From: UBA6144 sp964399165
Lineage (GTDB): Bacteria; Bdellovibrionota; Bacteriovoracia; Bacteriovoracales; Bacteriovoracaceae
Assembly (NCBI GenBank): GCA_964399165.1
Contig: CAYNPO010000001.1
Coordinates: 229,567 to 293,566, forward strand
Reading direction: 5' to 3'
DNA: 64,000 bases
Of the stretch, positions 25,394 to 33,978 are shown in pieces. How positions within the stretch are numbered: the first letter of the stretch is position 1; every line of letters begins with the position of its first letter. The notes beneath the pieces were generated by a model. The model was given only the letters and a program-made list of their open reading frames with translations. It was not told the DNA's origin and ran no database searches. A program made the translations under genes and the position numbers.

Positions 25394-27656
25394 GGTAAAC
25401 CAAGGCGGCCACGGCCAAAAGTCCCAAATGCACCTCGCGGGCGCCGCCCAGGCGGCCCTGCACGTAGATCTGAGCGCTCATGAGCACGGCGGTCAATGCC
25501 ACCGTGCGGGTGCGGCCCCACACGCGGGTGTAGCTGTCGGCGTGGACGCTTTCCCGGTCCGGAGACCAGGTTTTGCGGGAGATCTCGTAAACGGAAGAGG
25601 GCAGGGACAGGGCCAGCAAGGCCAGGGGCAGCGAGTTCAGGCCCAAGACCGCGTCCACCCCGCACAGGGCGGCGCCGCTGTAGGCGACGATGGGGAAGAG
25701 GATCACCTGATGGGTCAGGAAGTACAGGCCCAGGCGTTTCTCCAGCCATTCGCCCAGGAAAAATTCCTTGAACATCAGGAAGGACCAAGCGCTGGTGACG
25801 GCCCAGAGAAGCAGCAGCTTGCCGCCCAACACCAGGTTGATGGCCAGCTGGAGCGCCACCACCGTGACCAGCACCGCTTTCACATGGGCCTGGGTCACGA
25901 CCCCGCGGGAGAGCAGGCGCTCTGGATAGGCGATCCTGTCCTTCTCGGCGTCTTTGATCTCGTCCATCATGCGCAGCTGGAGCATCAAGAGGAAAGTGGA
26001 GGCGAAGGCGGCCCACAGGGTCCCAGAGTCCCAGTCGAAGCTTGTGCCGGTGAGGAAGCCGAAGAGCGCGGCCGGGCTGAAGGTGAGCAGGAAGACGAAG
26101 AGCGCGATGGGCCCCAAGGGGAAGCGTTCCTTGGTGTAGGCCAGAAGGCGGGCGGCGAGGGGGGCGTTGGCGTCCATGGACATCTCCGATTCCAATAAGC
26201 GCGTGAGCGCGTGGTGGTCGATCTTGGCGCGGTGGCGTGAGTCGAGGGGTATCGCGGAAACGGGCACGAGGCGCGCGGACAGGCCCTTGAGTGCGCCTTG
26301 GATGGCCTGGGCATCGTAACCCTTGCCTTGCAGCACCACCACCGTTTCTCCGCGGAAGGTGAGGAGCGCGGCCTTCTCCACCCCGGGGAGGCGTTCCAGT
26401 TCTTTCTCCACCGGCAGGGGGAAGAGCAGCCCCTGGGCGGTGGCCAGCCCGTTGTGGCGCCGGCCCACCATGAAGAGCTTGCCGTCTTTTTGGTAGACCA
26501 CGTCCCCAGTACGGTGCCAGATGGTGCCGTCCGGGTCCACGCGCTTGTTCTCGCGGAACGCCTCTTCATTCTGCCAGTAGCGCTTACCCACAAAGTCGCC
26601 GGTGAGGAGCACTTCCCCCAAGGGCAAGGGATGAGCGGGATGTAACCCGGTGACGGGGACGAGTTCAAGCCGCAAATCCGGAACGACTTCTCCCAGGGGG
26701 AAGCCTGGTTCGGCTTCCAGGGTTGAAAGGGGCACATCTCCCTGGTGGAGGAGGGCGATGGGCTCGGCCTCGGTGGAACCGTAAACCACGGTCCATTTTC
26801 CTGCGCACACGGATTCAAAATCACTCAGAAGGACAGGAGAGATCGGCGCCCCGCCCGTGTAGACATGATGGAAGGGGAGCTTGAGCCGGCGTTTCTTGGC
26901 GTGGTCAACCAGCATGCGCAACAGGCGCGGGGAGAGGGTGCAAGAGGTGGCGCCGGCTTGGTGCACCTGGCGCAGGATCTTCTCCATGTCGGCCTTGCCC
27001 ACGTCGCGCAAGGGGGCGTTGATCAACACGGAGGTCATGCCCTGCTTAAGGTTGGAGAGCACGAAGACGGGATACATGCACAGGTCCACGTCCCCGGGAG
27101 CGTGGGAGAAGAATTTCTCGTGGGCCGCCTGCTGGGCCCGCAGGAAGCCGTGGGTGCGGTCGAACCCCTTGGGCCTGCCTGAGGAACCGGAGGTGAAGGT
27201 GATGAGGGCGGTGTCGTCGTCGGAGCGCTCCGCGGCCTCTAACAACGGCTCGCCTGGAAGCTTGAGCAACTTGTCCAGGGAGAGGCGGCGCGGGATGTTC
27301 CGGAAGGCCTTGCGGCCCAGGAAGAGTTTGGCCTTCCCGCCTATGAGAACACCATCGGGAGAGACTTGCCCCAGGGCCTTTTCCAAATAGTCAGCGGGGG
27401 CCCAGGGATCCACCAGCACCACGATGGCGCCGAGTTGGAACAAGGTAGCGATGCCAAGGTACAGGGGAGAGTCTAACTCCGCCAACACCACCCACTTAGA
27501 ACCGGGGACGATGCCCTCCCGGCGCAAGTGGCCCGCCAGCACCCCTGCCCGGGACGCGAATTCCCCAAAGGAGATATCTTGCCCCTTTTGATTCACTATT
27601 GCCCGGCGCGTTCCCCACGCGGGCAATTGGAGCAGCGTTTCCCGCATCAAATTCAC
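25275..27656 (-). CDS. Acyl-AMP ligase fused to UbiA-type prenyltransferase
   Basis: One uninterrupted 793-residue frame joins two enzymes. Residues about 1-500 are an adenylate-forming ligase: ITFTSGSSGRPKGF (P-loop, 153-164), VVYGSTEAEPIA, HRTGDVVYQKDGKLFMVGRRHN and the late HRAKID lysine, most like fatty-acid-activating OleC-type enzymes. Residues about 515-793 are a polytopic UbiA-family domain: the Asp-rich motif MDEIKDAEKDRIAYPERLLSRG near 560 and a second conserved region YEISRKTWSPDRE, with seven or more membrane helices. The start is a GTG at 27656. It diverges, 32 bases apart, from the phosphotransferase gene. The ligase may activate an acid that the membrane domain or neighbours use; the substrate is unknown. 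Confidence 0.88.
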   Translation of the reverse strand: MNLMRETLLQLPAWGTRRAIVNQKGQDISFGEFASRAGVLAGHLRREGIVPGSKWVVLAELDSPLYLGIATLFQLGAIVVLVDPWAPADYLEKALGQVSPDGVLIGGKAKLFLGRKAFRNIPRRLSLDKLLKLPGEPLLEAAERSDDDTALITFTSGSSGRPKGFDRTHGFLRAQQAAHEKFFSHAPGDVDLCMYPVFVLSNLKQGMTSVLINAPLRDVGKADMEKILRQVHQAGATSCTLSPRLLRMLVDHAKKRRLKLPFHHVYTGGAPISPVLLSDFESVCAGKWTVVYGSTEAEPIALLHQGDVPLSTLEAEPGFPLGEVVPDLRLELVPVTGLHPAHPLPLGEVLLTGDFVGKRYWQNEEAFRENKRVDPDGTIWHRTGDVVYQKDGKLFMVGRRHNGLATAQGLLFPLPVEKELERLPGVEKAALLTFRGETVVVLQGKGYDAQAIQGALKGLSARLVPVSAIPLDSRHRAKIDHHALTRLLESEMSMDANAPLAARLLAYTKERFPLGPIALFVFLLTFSPAALFGFLTGTSFDWDSGTLWAAFASTFLLMLQLRMMDEIKDAEKDRIAYPERLLSRGVVTQAHVKAVLVTVVALQLAINLVLGGKLLLLWAVTSAWSFLMFKEFFLGEWLEKRLGLYFLTHQVILFPIVAYSGAALCGVDAVLGLNSLPLALLALSLPSSVYEISRKTWSPDRESVHADSYTRVWGRTRTVALTAVLMSAQIYVQGRLGGAREVHLGLLAVAALVYLMLAALFLKNPVRKTSKNLEHAGSLFLLLAHILNLVFFA

Positions 27657-27688
27657 GCGAGGTTTTCCTTCCGTGTTAGCCTGGGGAC

Positions 27689-30400
27689 ATGACTACAAAA
27701 CTATATCTCGGACCCGGCGACGGAGTGGAAAATTTTTTGCGCCATGGGGGCGGCAAAGCGCTCAACATGAAGCGCATGTACGACCTGGGCATGCCGGTGC
27801 CCGAGTGGGGATGCCTCTCCGGAGAGGCGTTCGACCGTTTCGTGGCCCACAACCAACTGGCGCCCGTCATAGAACAATACGCCACCCACCCCGAAGGGGA
27901 GGAACGCATCCAAGCGGCTTTTTTGAAAGGGACTTTCCCCCCCGACGTGGAAGCTGCCCTCAAGGCCTTCATGGCGGACAAGGAAGACCGCTTTCTCGCC
28001 GTGCGCTCCTCGGGCAGCGACGAGGATTCCGCCGCGGCTTCCTTCGCTGGTCAGTTCAACACCTACCTGTTTCAGAAAGGCTCCCACCAGGTGGCGGAGT
28101 CCGTGAAGAAATGTTTCGCCTCCGCCTTCACCACCCGCGCCATGACGTACCGGGTGGAGAAGGGCCTGCCGCTCAAGGGCATGAAGGTGGCCGTGGTGCT
28201 CCAGCGCATGCTCTTCCCCATGTCTTCGGGCGTGTGCTTCACCAGGAACCCCATCAACCCTTTGGACCGCGACAACCTCCTCATCAGCGCCAGCTGGGGC
28301 GTGGGAGAGGGCGTGGTGAGCGGGCTGGTGAGCTGTGACGAGTTCCTGGTCCCGCGCCGGGATCCCGCCGCTTACAAATCTGTCATTGAAGACAAAGACT
28401 TCCGCCTGGACTTCGCCGGCGAGAAGCTGGGCAAGGTCGACAACGCGGCCGAGAAGCGCAAGGCACCCGCCTTGGAGAAGGGGCAGCTCACCGAACTCGC
28501 CCGCCTCTCCCTCTCCCTTGAAGAAAAACTCGGCGCCCCCCAGGACATTGAATGGGCGGTGGAGCAAGACGGCAAGGTTCACATTCTCCAGACCCGGCCC
28601 ATCACCCACCTCCCCCCGGAAGCCTTCTACGACGCCAAGATCCTCGGTAGCGACGCTGTTCTATGGGACAACTCCAACATCATCGAAAGCTATTCCGGCG
28701 TCACTTCGCCCCTCACGTTCAGCTTCGCCTCCTACGCCTATCGCGCCGTCTACATCCAGTTCATGGAAGTGATGGGCCTGCCCAAGAAGGACGTGGAGGC
28801 CCAGCAGGAAGTTTTCCGCAACCTCCTCGGCCTGGTGCGCGGGCGGATTTATTACCACCTGATCAATTGGTACAAGCTGGTGCTGATGCTCCCCGGCTCG
28901 GAGAACAACAAGGGGTTCCTGGAAACCATGATGGGGGTCAAGAAGGGTCTCGATCCCGAAATCCAGAAGCTCTTCGAGAACATCGGCCTGGACAAGAAGA
29001 CGCCGCTCAAGGCGAAGCTCCTGGTCACTGGGATGACCCTTAAGAACTTCATCCGCATGGACGCCATCGTGGGCGACTTCCAGCGCGAGTTTGACCTCAT
29101 CTACCAAAAGCACCGCAAACGTGACTTCAAGGCCATGTCGCTCACCGAGCAGCAGGCGCTCTACCACTACCTGGAGGGGGAGGTGCTGACCAACTGGAAG
29201 GCGCCCATCATCAACGACTACTTGTGCATGATCTTCTTTGGGCTTTTAAAGAAGCTTACGGACCAATGGATAAAAGTCGGCAACGAGAACCAAAGCCTGC
29301 AGAACGACCTCCTGTGCGGGCAGGGGGACCTGGAGAGCACCGAGCCTACCAAGATGCTCATGCGCATCGCCCGCAAGCTGGATGAGCAGGACGGCCCGGC
29401 CAAACGCAAGTTCCTGGATCGCCCGGCAGCGGAACTCCTGGGAGACCCTGAGATCCGCGCCATCATCGAGCCCTTCCTGGACCGCTTCGGCTTCCGCTGC
29501 GCCAACGAGCTCAAGCTCGAGGAGCCGGACTTGCACGACGATCCCTCTTTCGTGGTCTTCACCATCGCCAACTACATCAAGATGAAGAGCTACGATATCG
29601 AGGCCATGGAGCGGCGGGAAAAAGAGATCAAGGACAAGGCCGAGGCCAAGGTCCACGCCGCCCTCTCGGGCCCCCGCAAGTGGCTTTTCTTCTGGGTGCT
29701 CAAGCAGGCCCGCAAGGCCGTCAGAAACCGCGAGAACCTGCGCTTCCTGCGCACCAAGATATTCGGCATTGCGCGGCACCTTTTCCGCGGCATCGGCCGC
29801 AATCTCCACCAACTGGGTTACCTGGAAGAGGAGTCGGACGTCTTCTACCTGCGGGTGGAAGAGATCCGGGATTTCATGGAAGGGCGCGACCTGGGCGACG
29901 ACCTGAGGGCACTGGCCGCTTCCCGGCGGCGGCTCTTCGATCATTACCGCAAGACACCCCCGCCCCCCGACCGCTTCCTCACCAAGGGAGCCACTGGCGC
30001 CTACAACCCCCACGCGGCGGTTCTCTCCCAGCTCGACCTCTTGGTGGACCTCTCGGTCAGCGATGATCCCAACATCCTCAAGGGCACGCCTTGCTGCCCG
30101 GGAGTGGTGGAGGGCGTGGTTCGCGTGGCCAAGGAGTTCAAGGACGCCGAGGGGCTGGCCGGGGACATCCTGGTCACGGAGCGCACTGACCCGGGGTGGG
30201 TGCCCCTTTACCCCACCTGCTCGGGACTTCTGATCGAGCGCGGAAGCCTCTTGTCCCATTCCGCGGTGGTGGCCCGGGAGCTGGGGCTTCCCACCGTGAT
30301 TGGCATTAACGGCGGCCTCATGAAAAAGCTCAAGACCGGGGACCGCGTGCGCATCGACGCGGGGAAAGGCGTGGTGACCATCCTGCGGGATCCGGCGTGA
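27689..30400 (+). CDS. PEP-synthase/rifampin-phosphotransferase-like enzyme
   Basis: The 903-residue protein has the N-terminal ATP-binding domain of pyruvate-phosphate-dikinase-family enzymes (GGKALNMKRMYDLGMPVPEWG, AVRSSGSDEDSAAASFAGQF, PMSSGVCFTRNP, ILQTRPITHL). A central roughly 450-residue domain does not resemble the PEP-binding TIM barrel. At the C-terminus is the swivelling phosphohistidine domain (ERGSLLSHSAVVARELGLP) with H857. Because the barrel is absent, the architecture is that of Rph-type dikinases, which transfer phosphate from ATP via His to a small molecule. The central domain should set the substrate. It leads a seven-gene operon, suggesting phosphorylation of a lipid precursor; that is inference. 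Confidence 0.85.
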   Translation: MTTKLYLGPGDGVENFLRHGGGKALNMKRMYDLGMPVPEWGCLSGEAFDRFVAHNQLAPVIEQYATHPEGEERIQAAFLKGTFPPDVEAALKAFMADKEDRFLAVRSSGSDEDSAAASFAGQFNTYLFQKGSHQVAESVKKCFASAFTTRAMTYRVEKGLPLKGMKVAVVLQRMLFPMSSGVCFTRNPINPLDRDNLLISASWGVGEGVVSGLVSCDEFLVPRRDPAAYKSVIEDKDFRLDFAGEKLGKVDNAAEKRKAPALEKGQLTELARLSLSLEEKLGAPQDIEWAVEQDGKVHILQTRPITHLPPEAFYDAKILGSDAVLWDNSNIIESYSGVTSPLTFSFASYAYRAVYIQFMEVMGLPKKDVEAQQEVFRNLLGLVRGRIYYHLINWYKLVLMLPGSENNKGFLETMMGVKKGLDPEIQKLFENIGLDKKTPLKAKLLVTGMTLKNFIRMDAIVGDFQREFDLIYQKHRKRDFKAMSLTEQQALYHYLEGEVLTNWKAPIINDYLCMIFFGLLKKLTDQWIKVGNENQSLQNDLLCGQGDLESTEPTKMLMRIARKLDEQDGPAKRKFLDRPAAELLGDPEIRAIIEPFLDRFGFRCANELKLEEPDLHDDPSFVVFTIANYIKMKSYDIEAMERREKEIKDKAEAKVHAALSGPRKWLFFWVLKQARKAVRNRENLRFLRTKIFGIARHLFRGIGRNLHQLGYLEEESDVFYLRVEEIRDFMEGRDLGDDLRALAASRRRLFDHYRKTPPPPDRFLTKGATGAYNPHAAVLSQLDLLVDLSVSDDPNILKGTPCCPGVVEGVVRVAKEFKDAEGLAGDILVTERTDPGWVPLYPTCSGLLIERGSLLSHSAVVARELGLPTVIGINGGLMKKLKTGDRVRIDAGKGVVTILRDPA

Positions 30401-31407
30401 AGTGGCTCTCCGCCAAGCAGGACCCGGCCCTCAAGGCATTGGCGGCTCAGCTGCCTTCGCGCTTTTTGAGTGCTGAGGAGCAAGTGGGATTCCCGCGCGC
30501 CGAGATCCTGGCCCGCCTCCTGGAGTTTCCTTACCCCCTTGAGCATGAACTCTTCATCGCCCAGACCGACGCCGGTGAGGCCATCGCCTCCTTCGGGCTG
30601 CAGGTCTCGCCCTTTCCGGGGGTGGGATTCGTGGGGCTTTTGGCCCTCAGCCCGGACCCGCGACACGGGGCGGACCTGGACGAAGCTTGGGAGCGCGCGG
30701 AGGAGTGGTTTCGCGCCCGGGGCATGAAGCGCGTGGTGGGCCCGCTGACCTACGCCACGTGGTTTCCTTACCGCTTCCGCAAGGACCAGGATCCACGGCG
30801 CTTTGGGTGGGAACCGGCGCAGCCCCGCCGCGACTACCTTAAATTCCTCTCCTGGGGCTTCCGCGACGAGGCCAAGTACGCCTCCTCCAGCATCGGCACC
30901 ATGGACGCCCACCTGGAAAACACCCGCAAGGACTATGACAAGTCCACGGCGGCTGGATACCGCTACCGCGGCATCTCCGAGTCCGATCTGGGGCGTGACC
31001 TGCCCGTCCTACACCAGTTGGTGCTCGAGGCCTTCAAGAAGGCCCACTGGTACACCCCGCTCTCCTACGAAGCGTTCCAGCAGATCTACGTACCTAACAT
31101 GAAGAGCACGGACCTTAGTCTGAGCTGCATGATGGAGAGCCCCGAGGGCAAACCCCTGGGCTTTTTTTTCATGTTCCGGGATGGCGACGCTTTGGTCATG
31201 AAAACCGCCGGGATCCTCGACGAGGCACGGGGCAAGGGCCTCTATTTCGGGGCCTCCCACTGGTGCATGCTCAAGGCCCGGGAACAGGGTATCAACCGCC
31301 TCATCTTTCCGCTCTACCACGTGGACAACACCAGCGCCCGCTTGGTGGGGGATCTCCCCCTGGATTGGGAACACGAGTACGTGCTGGTGGAAAAGGACCT
31401 GGCATGA
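30397..31407 (+). CDS. GNAT-fold N-acyltransferase-like protein
   Basis: Starting at a GTG that overlaps the previous stop (GTGA), the 336-residue protein shows a two-part acyltransferase layout: EHELFIAQTDAGEAIASFGLQV and VGLLALSPDPRHGADL DEAWERAEEW in the N-terminal part, then PLGFFFMFRDGDALVMKTAGILDEARGKGLYFGASHWCMLKAREQG in the C-terminal half with the acyl-CoA-type strand and helix. It has no signal peptide. Related proteins are annotated as GNAT or GCN5-like in lipid and envelope clusters. It could acylate the product of this operon; there is no motif that fixes a substrate. Confidence 0.75.
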   Translation: MKWLSAKQDPALKALAAQLPSRFLSAEEQVGFPRAEILARLLEFPYPLEHELFIAQTDAGEAIASFGLQVSPFPGVGFVGLLALSPDPRHGADLDEAWERAEEWFRARGMKRVVGPLTYATWFPYRFRKDQDPRRFGWEPAQPRRDYLKFLSWGFRDEAKYASSSIGTMDAHLENTRKDYDKSTAAGYRYRGISESDLGRDLPVLHQLVLEAFKKAHWYTPLSYEAFQQIYVPNMKSTDLSLSCMMESPEGKPLGFFFMFRDGDALVMKTAGILDEARGKGLYFGASHWCMLKAREQGINRLIFPLYHVDNTSARLVGDLPLDWEHEYVLVEKDLA

Positions 31408-32084
31408 GCGCCCTGTATGAGCTCAAAGACCTGCGCTTCACCTACAGGCTGGACGGCCAGGAGTTTCCCGCCCTGAAAGGCCTGGGCCTGACCATCAACG
31501 ATGGGGAGTACGTGACGCTGGCCGGCCCCTCCGGTTCAGGCAAGTCGACCCTCCTGAACCTACTGGGCCTCATCGAGGACGCGCCCACCAAAAGCGTTTT
31601 CTTCCAGGGAGAGGACGTTCACGCCCTTTCCGAAGCGGAGAAAAACCGCCTGCGCCGCTTCCACCTGGGCTTTGTGTTCCAGCAGTTCCACCTATTCCCG
31701 GTGCTCACCGCCCGCGAGAATGTTGAATACTTCCTGATCCAACAGGGCCTCAATCCCGGCGAGCGCAAAAAACGCGTGGAGGAGTCACTCTCCCTGGTGG
31801 GGCTCTCCGAATACGCCGAGAAGCGCCCCAACCAACTCTCGGGGGGACAGCGCCAGCGGGTGGCCATTGCACGGGCCCTGGCCAAGAACCCACGGGTGGT
31901 GATCGCGGACGAACCCACGGCGTCACTCGATCAAAAAAACGGCGAGAACGTCATCGACCATTTGCTCAGGATCAACCGCGAGAAGGGCGTCACCATCATC
32001 GTGGCAAGCCACGATCCCATGGTGCTCGCCAAGGCTCCGCGCACGGTGCGTTTGCGGGACGGTCAACTGGAAGGGGGGGCTTGA
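31404..32084 (+). CDS. ABC transporter ATP-binding protein (LolD/MacB-type)
   Basis: A 226-residue ATPase with all canonical motifs: Walker A GPSGSGKST, Q-loop in FVFQQFHLFPVLTARENV, signature LSGGQRQRVAIARALA, Walker B VVIADEPTASLD and the switch His in IIVASHDP. It belongs to the LolD/MacB/FtsE class that powers lipoprotein or lipid extraction from the inner membrane by a pair of FtsX-like permeases. Its ATG overlaps the previous stop (ATGA) and its stop overlaps the permease start by one base. Partner permease and LolA-like carrier genes follow directly. Confidence 0.95.
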   Translation: MSALYELKDLRFTYRLDGQEFPALKGLGLTINDGEYVTLAGPSGSGKSTLLNLLGLIEDAPTKSVFFQGEDVHALSEAEKNRLRRFHLGFVFQQFHLFPVLTARENVEYFLIQQGLNPGERKKRVEESLSLVGLSEYAEKRPNQLSGGQRQRVAIARALAKNPRVVIADEPTASLDQKNGENVIDHLLRINREKGVTIIVASHDPMVLAKAPRTVRLRDGQLEGGA

Positions 32085-33292
32085 TGCTGTGGAAGCTCGC
32101 CTTCAGGAACCTTTCCCGCCAGAAGTCCCGAACCTTGGCGATCCTGGCCACCGTGGCCTTGGGCATCGCCGCGCTCATGGTTTACCACGGCTTCAACACC
32201 GGCATCATGAACCAGTACCGGGAGAACACCATCCACGCCCGCTACGGGCACGGGCAGGTGAACCTCAAGGGCTACCGGGACCAGCGCTGGGACAAGCCCT
32301 GGGAGCAGTGGCTCCCAGGCGACCACCCGGTGCTCGGCGCCTTGGCGGCACGGCCCAAAGTGACCCACGTCTTCCCCCGGGTCTCTTTCCACGCGCTCCT
32401 GAACACCGGAAACCAGACGCTCTCCGGCTATGGGGAGGGCATCGTGGGAGAACGGGAGGCGGGATTTTTCACCACCATGAACGTGGTGGAGGGCAAGACC
32501 CTCTCGGATGAGGCCGACGGGATCATCCTCGGCAAGGGATTGGCGGAGAACTTGCGGGTGAAGGTGGGGGACAGGGTGACCGTTCTCACCAACACCGTGG
32601 ACGGCAGCCTCAATGGTCTGGACTTCATCGTGGCCGGGATTTTCTTCACGGGCATGAAGTCCTTCGACGACGTGCTCTTCCGCATTCAACTGCCCATGGC
32701 GCACTCGCTTCTGGGAACCGACAAGGTGGAAAACGTCGCCTTGGGCCTCAGGGCGCACGGTGACTGGGGAGCCGTGGAAGAGCTGGTGGGGGAGAAGTTT
32801 CCCGACCTGGAGGCGGTGCCCTTCAACGTGCTGGACAAAGTCTTCTACCAAAACTCCGTGGACTTCCTGCAGGCCCAGTTCGGCTTCATCCTGCTTGTGA
32901 TTTTCGTCATCGTCATCCTCGGTATTTTCAACACTGTCAGCACGGTGGTGCTCGAGCGCAAAAACGAGATCGGCAACCTGCGCGCCAACGGTGAGGGCCG
33001 GGGGGACATCATGAAGCTTTTGTTAGTGGAGGGGCTTTACCTGGGGCTCGCCGGTGCCGTCGCCGGCCTCATCCTAGCCTGGCTCCTCAATGCCACCGCG
33101 CTCTCCGGCGGGATCCAAATGCCCCCGGGCCCAGGCATCACCCGCCAGTTCACCACCTTCGTGGAACTCCAGTGGTCCTTCGTGCCCGTGTGCCTCGGCA
33201 TCGGGCTATTCTCCACCTTGCTTGGCACCCTGCTGGCCGGGGGAAAACTCCTGCGCCAACCCATCGTTCACCTCCTGAGGAGCGGACAATGA
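32084..33292 (+). CDS. FtsX/LolE-type ABC permease
   Basis: This 402-residue membrane protein has four predicted helices: one at the N-terminus (TLAILATVALGIAALMVYHGF), a roughly 250-residue periplasmic domain, then helices around LLVIFVIVILGIFNTVSTVVL, LGLAGAVAGLILAWLLN and a last one near VPVCLGIGLFSTLLGTLL. The ERKNEIGNLRANGEGRGDIMKLLLVEG segment is the ATPase coupling region of FtsX-family permeases. I use the ATG at 32084 rather than the overlapping TTG at 32081. With the ATPase upstream it should form a homodimeric Lol-like exporter. Confidence 0.92.
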   Translation: MLWKLAFRNLSRQKSRTLAILATVALGIAALMVYHGFNTGIMNQYRENTIHARYGHGQVNLKGYRDQRWDKPWEQWLPGDHPVLGALAARPKVTHVFPRVSFHALLNTGNQTLSGYGEGIVGEREAGFFTTMNVVEGKTLSDEADGIILGKGLAENLRVKVGDRVTVLTNTVDGSLNGLDFIVAGIFFTGMKSFDDVLFRIQLPMAHSLLGTDKVENVALGLRAHGDWGAVEELVGEKFPDLEAVPFNVLDKVFYQNSVDFLQAQFGFILLVIFVIVILGIFNTVSTVVLERKNEIGNLRANGEGRGDIMKLLLVEGLYLGLAGAVAGLILAWLLNATALSGGIQMPPGPGITRQFTTFVELQWSFVPVCLGIGLFSTLLGTLLAGGKLLRQPIVHLLRSGQ

Positions 33293-33978
33293 AAGCCTTC
33301 CTGTTTTTCCTGGCGCTGGGATCGGCTGCCCACGCCCAAACCCCGGGCGAGATCTTGAAGAAAGTCGACGAGATCAGGAACCCCGGCGAGTCCTACATCA
33401 TGGACGTGAAGATCGTCTCTACCGGGGAGGACGATCCCGCGGAGTTCACCGTGCACCTCAAGGGCAACGACAAAACCCTGGTGAAGGTGCGCGCCCCCAA
33501 GAAAAACCTGGGCCGCAACATGCTCATGCTGGGGGAAAACATGTGGGTGTTCGTCCCCAACCTCAAGCGTGCGGTGCGGGTGTCCTTGTCCCAGAAACTC
33601 ACCGGGCAGGCGGCCAACGGCGATATCTCGCGCATGCGGTGGAGCGGGGATTACGACGCCAAGGTGGCCTCCCAGGACAAGAAAAAATGGGTGTTGGACC
33701 TAGAGGCTGCCAAGAAAGGGCTGACCTACGCCAAGATCCGCGCCACGGTTGAAAAGGGCACATATCGTCCCTTGTCCGCCGACTTCCTCACCGTTTCGGG
33801 CAAGACCGTGAAGACCGCGGAGTACGGCGAGTACAAGCAGATTCTCGGCAAGGGCCGTCCTACCCGCATCCGCATCACCGATTTCCTGAAAAAGGACGCG
33901 GTCTCCGACATCCTGATTGGGAAGATGGAGGCGAAAACGCTCCCGGACGCCCTCTTTACGGAGCGTAGCCTCGAGTGA
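33289..33978 (+). CDS. LolA-like periplasmic lipid/lipoprotein carrier
   Basis: A 229-residue exported protein: signal peptide FLFFLALGSAAHA, then TPGEILKKVDEIRNP, GESYIMDVKIV, KVRAPKKNLGRNMLMLGENMWVFVPNLKRAVRVSLSQKLTGQAANGDI as overlapping family segments. The half-barrel of alternating strands with LGENMWVFVP and GDISRMRW regions is the outer-membrane lipoprotein-sorting (LolA-like, DUF4292-related) fold. It would carry a hydrophobic cargo from the permease across the periplasm. The ATG overlaps the permease stop and has GAGGAGCGG upstream; its stop overlaps the barrel gene (GTGA). Cargo could be lipid or lipoprotein. Confidence 0.88.
   Translation: MKAFLFFLALGSAAHAQTPGEILKKVDEIRNPGESYIMDVKIVSTGEDDPAEFTVHLKGNDKTLVKVRAPKKNLGRNMLMLGENMWVFVPNLKRAVRVSLSQKLTGQAANGDISRMRWSGDYDAKVASQDKKKWVLDLEAAKKGLTYAKIRATVEKGTYRPLSADFLTVSGKTVKTAEYGEYKQILGKGRPTRIRITDFLKKDAVSDILIGKMEAKTLPDALFTERSLE

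Noticed and set aside
25275..27656. Ligase-UbiA fusion as an assembly or frameshift artefact
   Set aside because: The frame is continuous for 793 codons with codon use like its neighbours, and both domains are complete. It should still be confirmed in another assembly.
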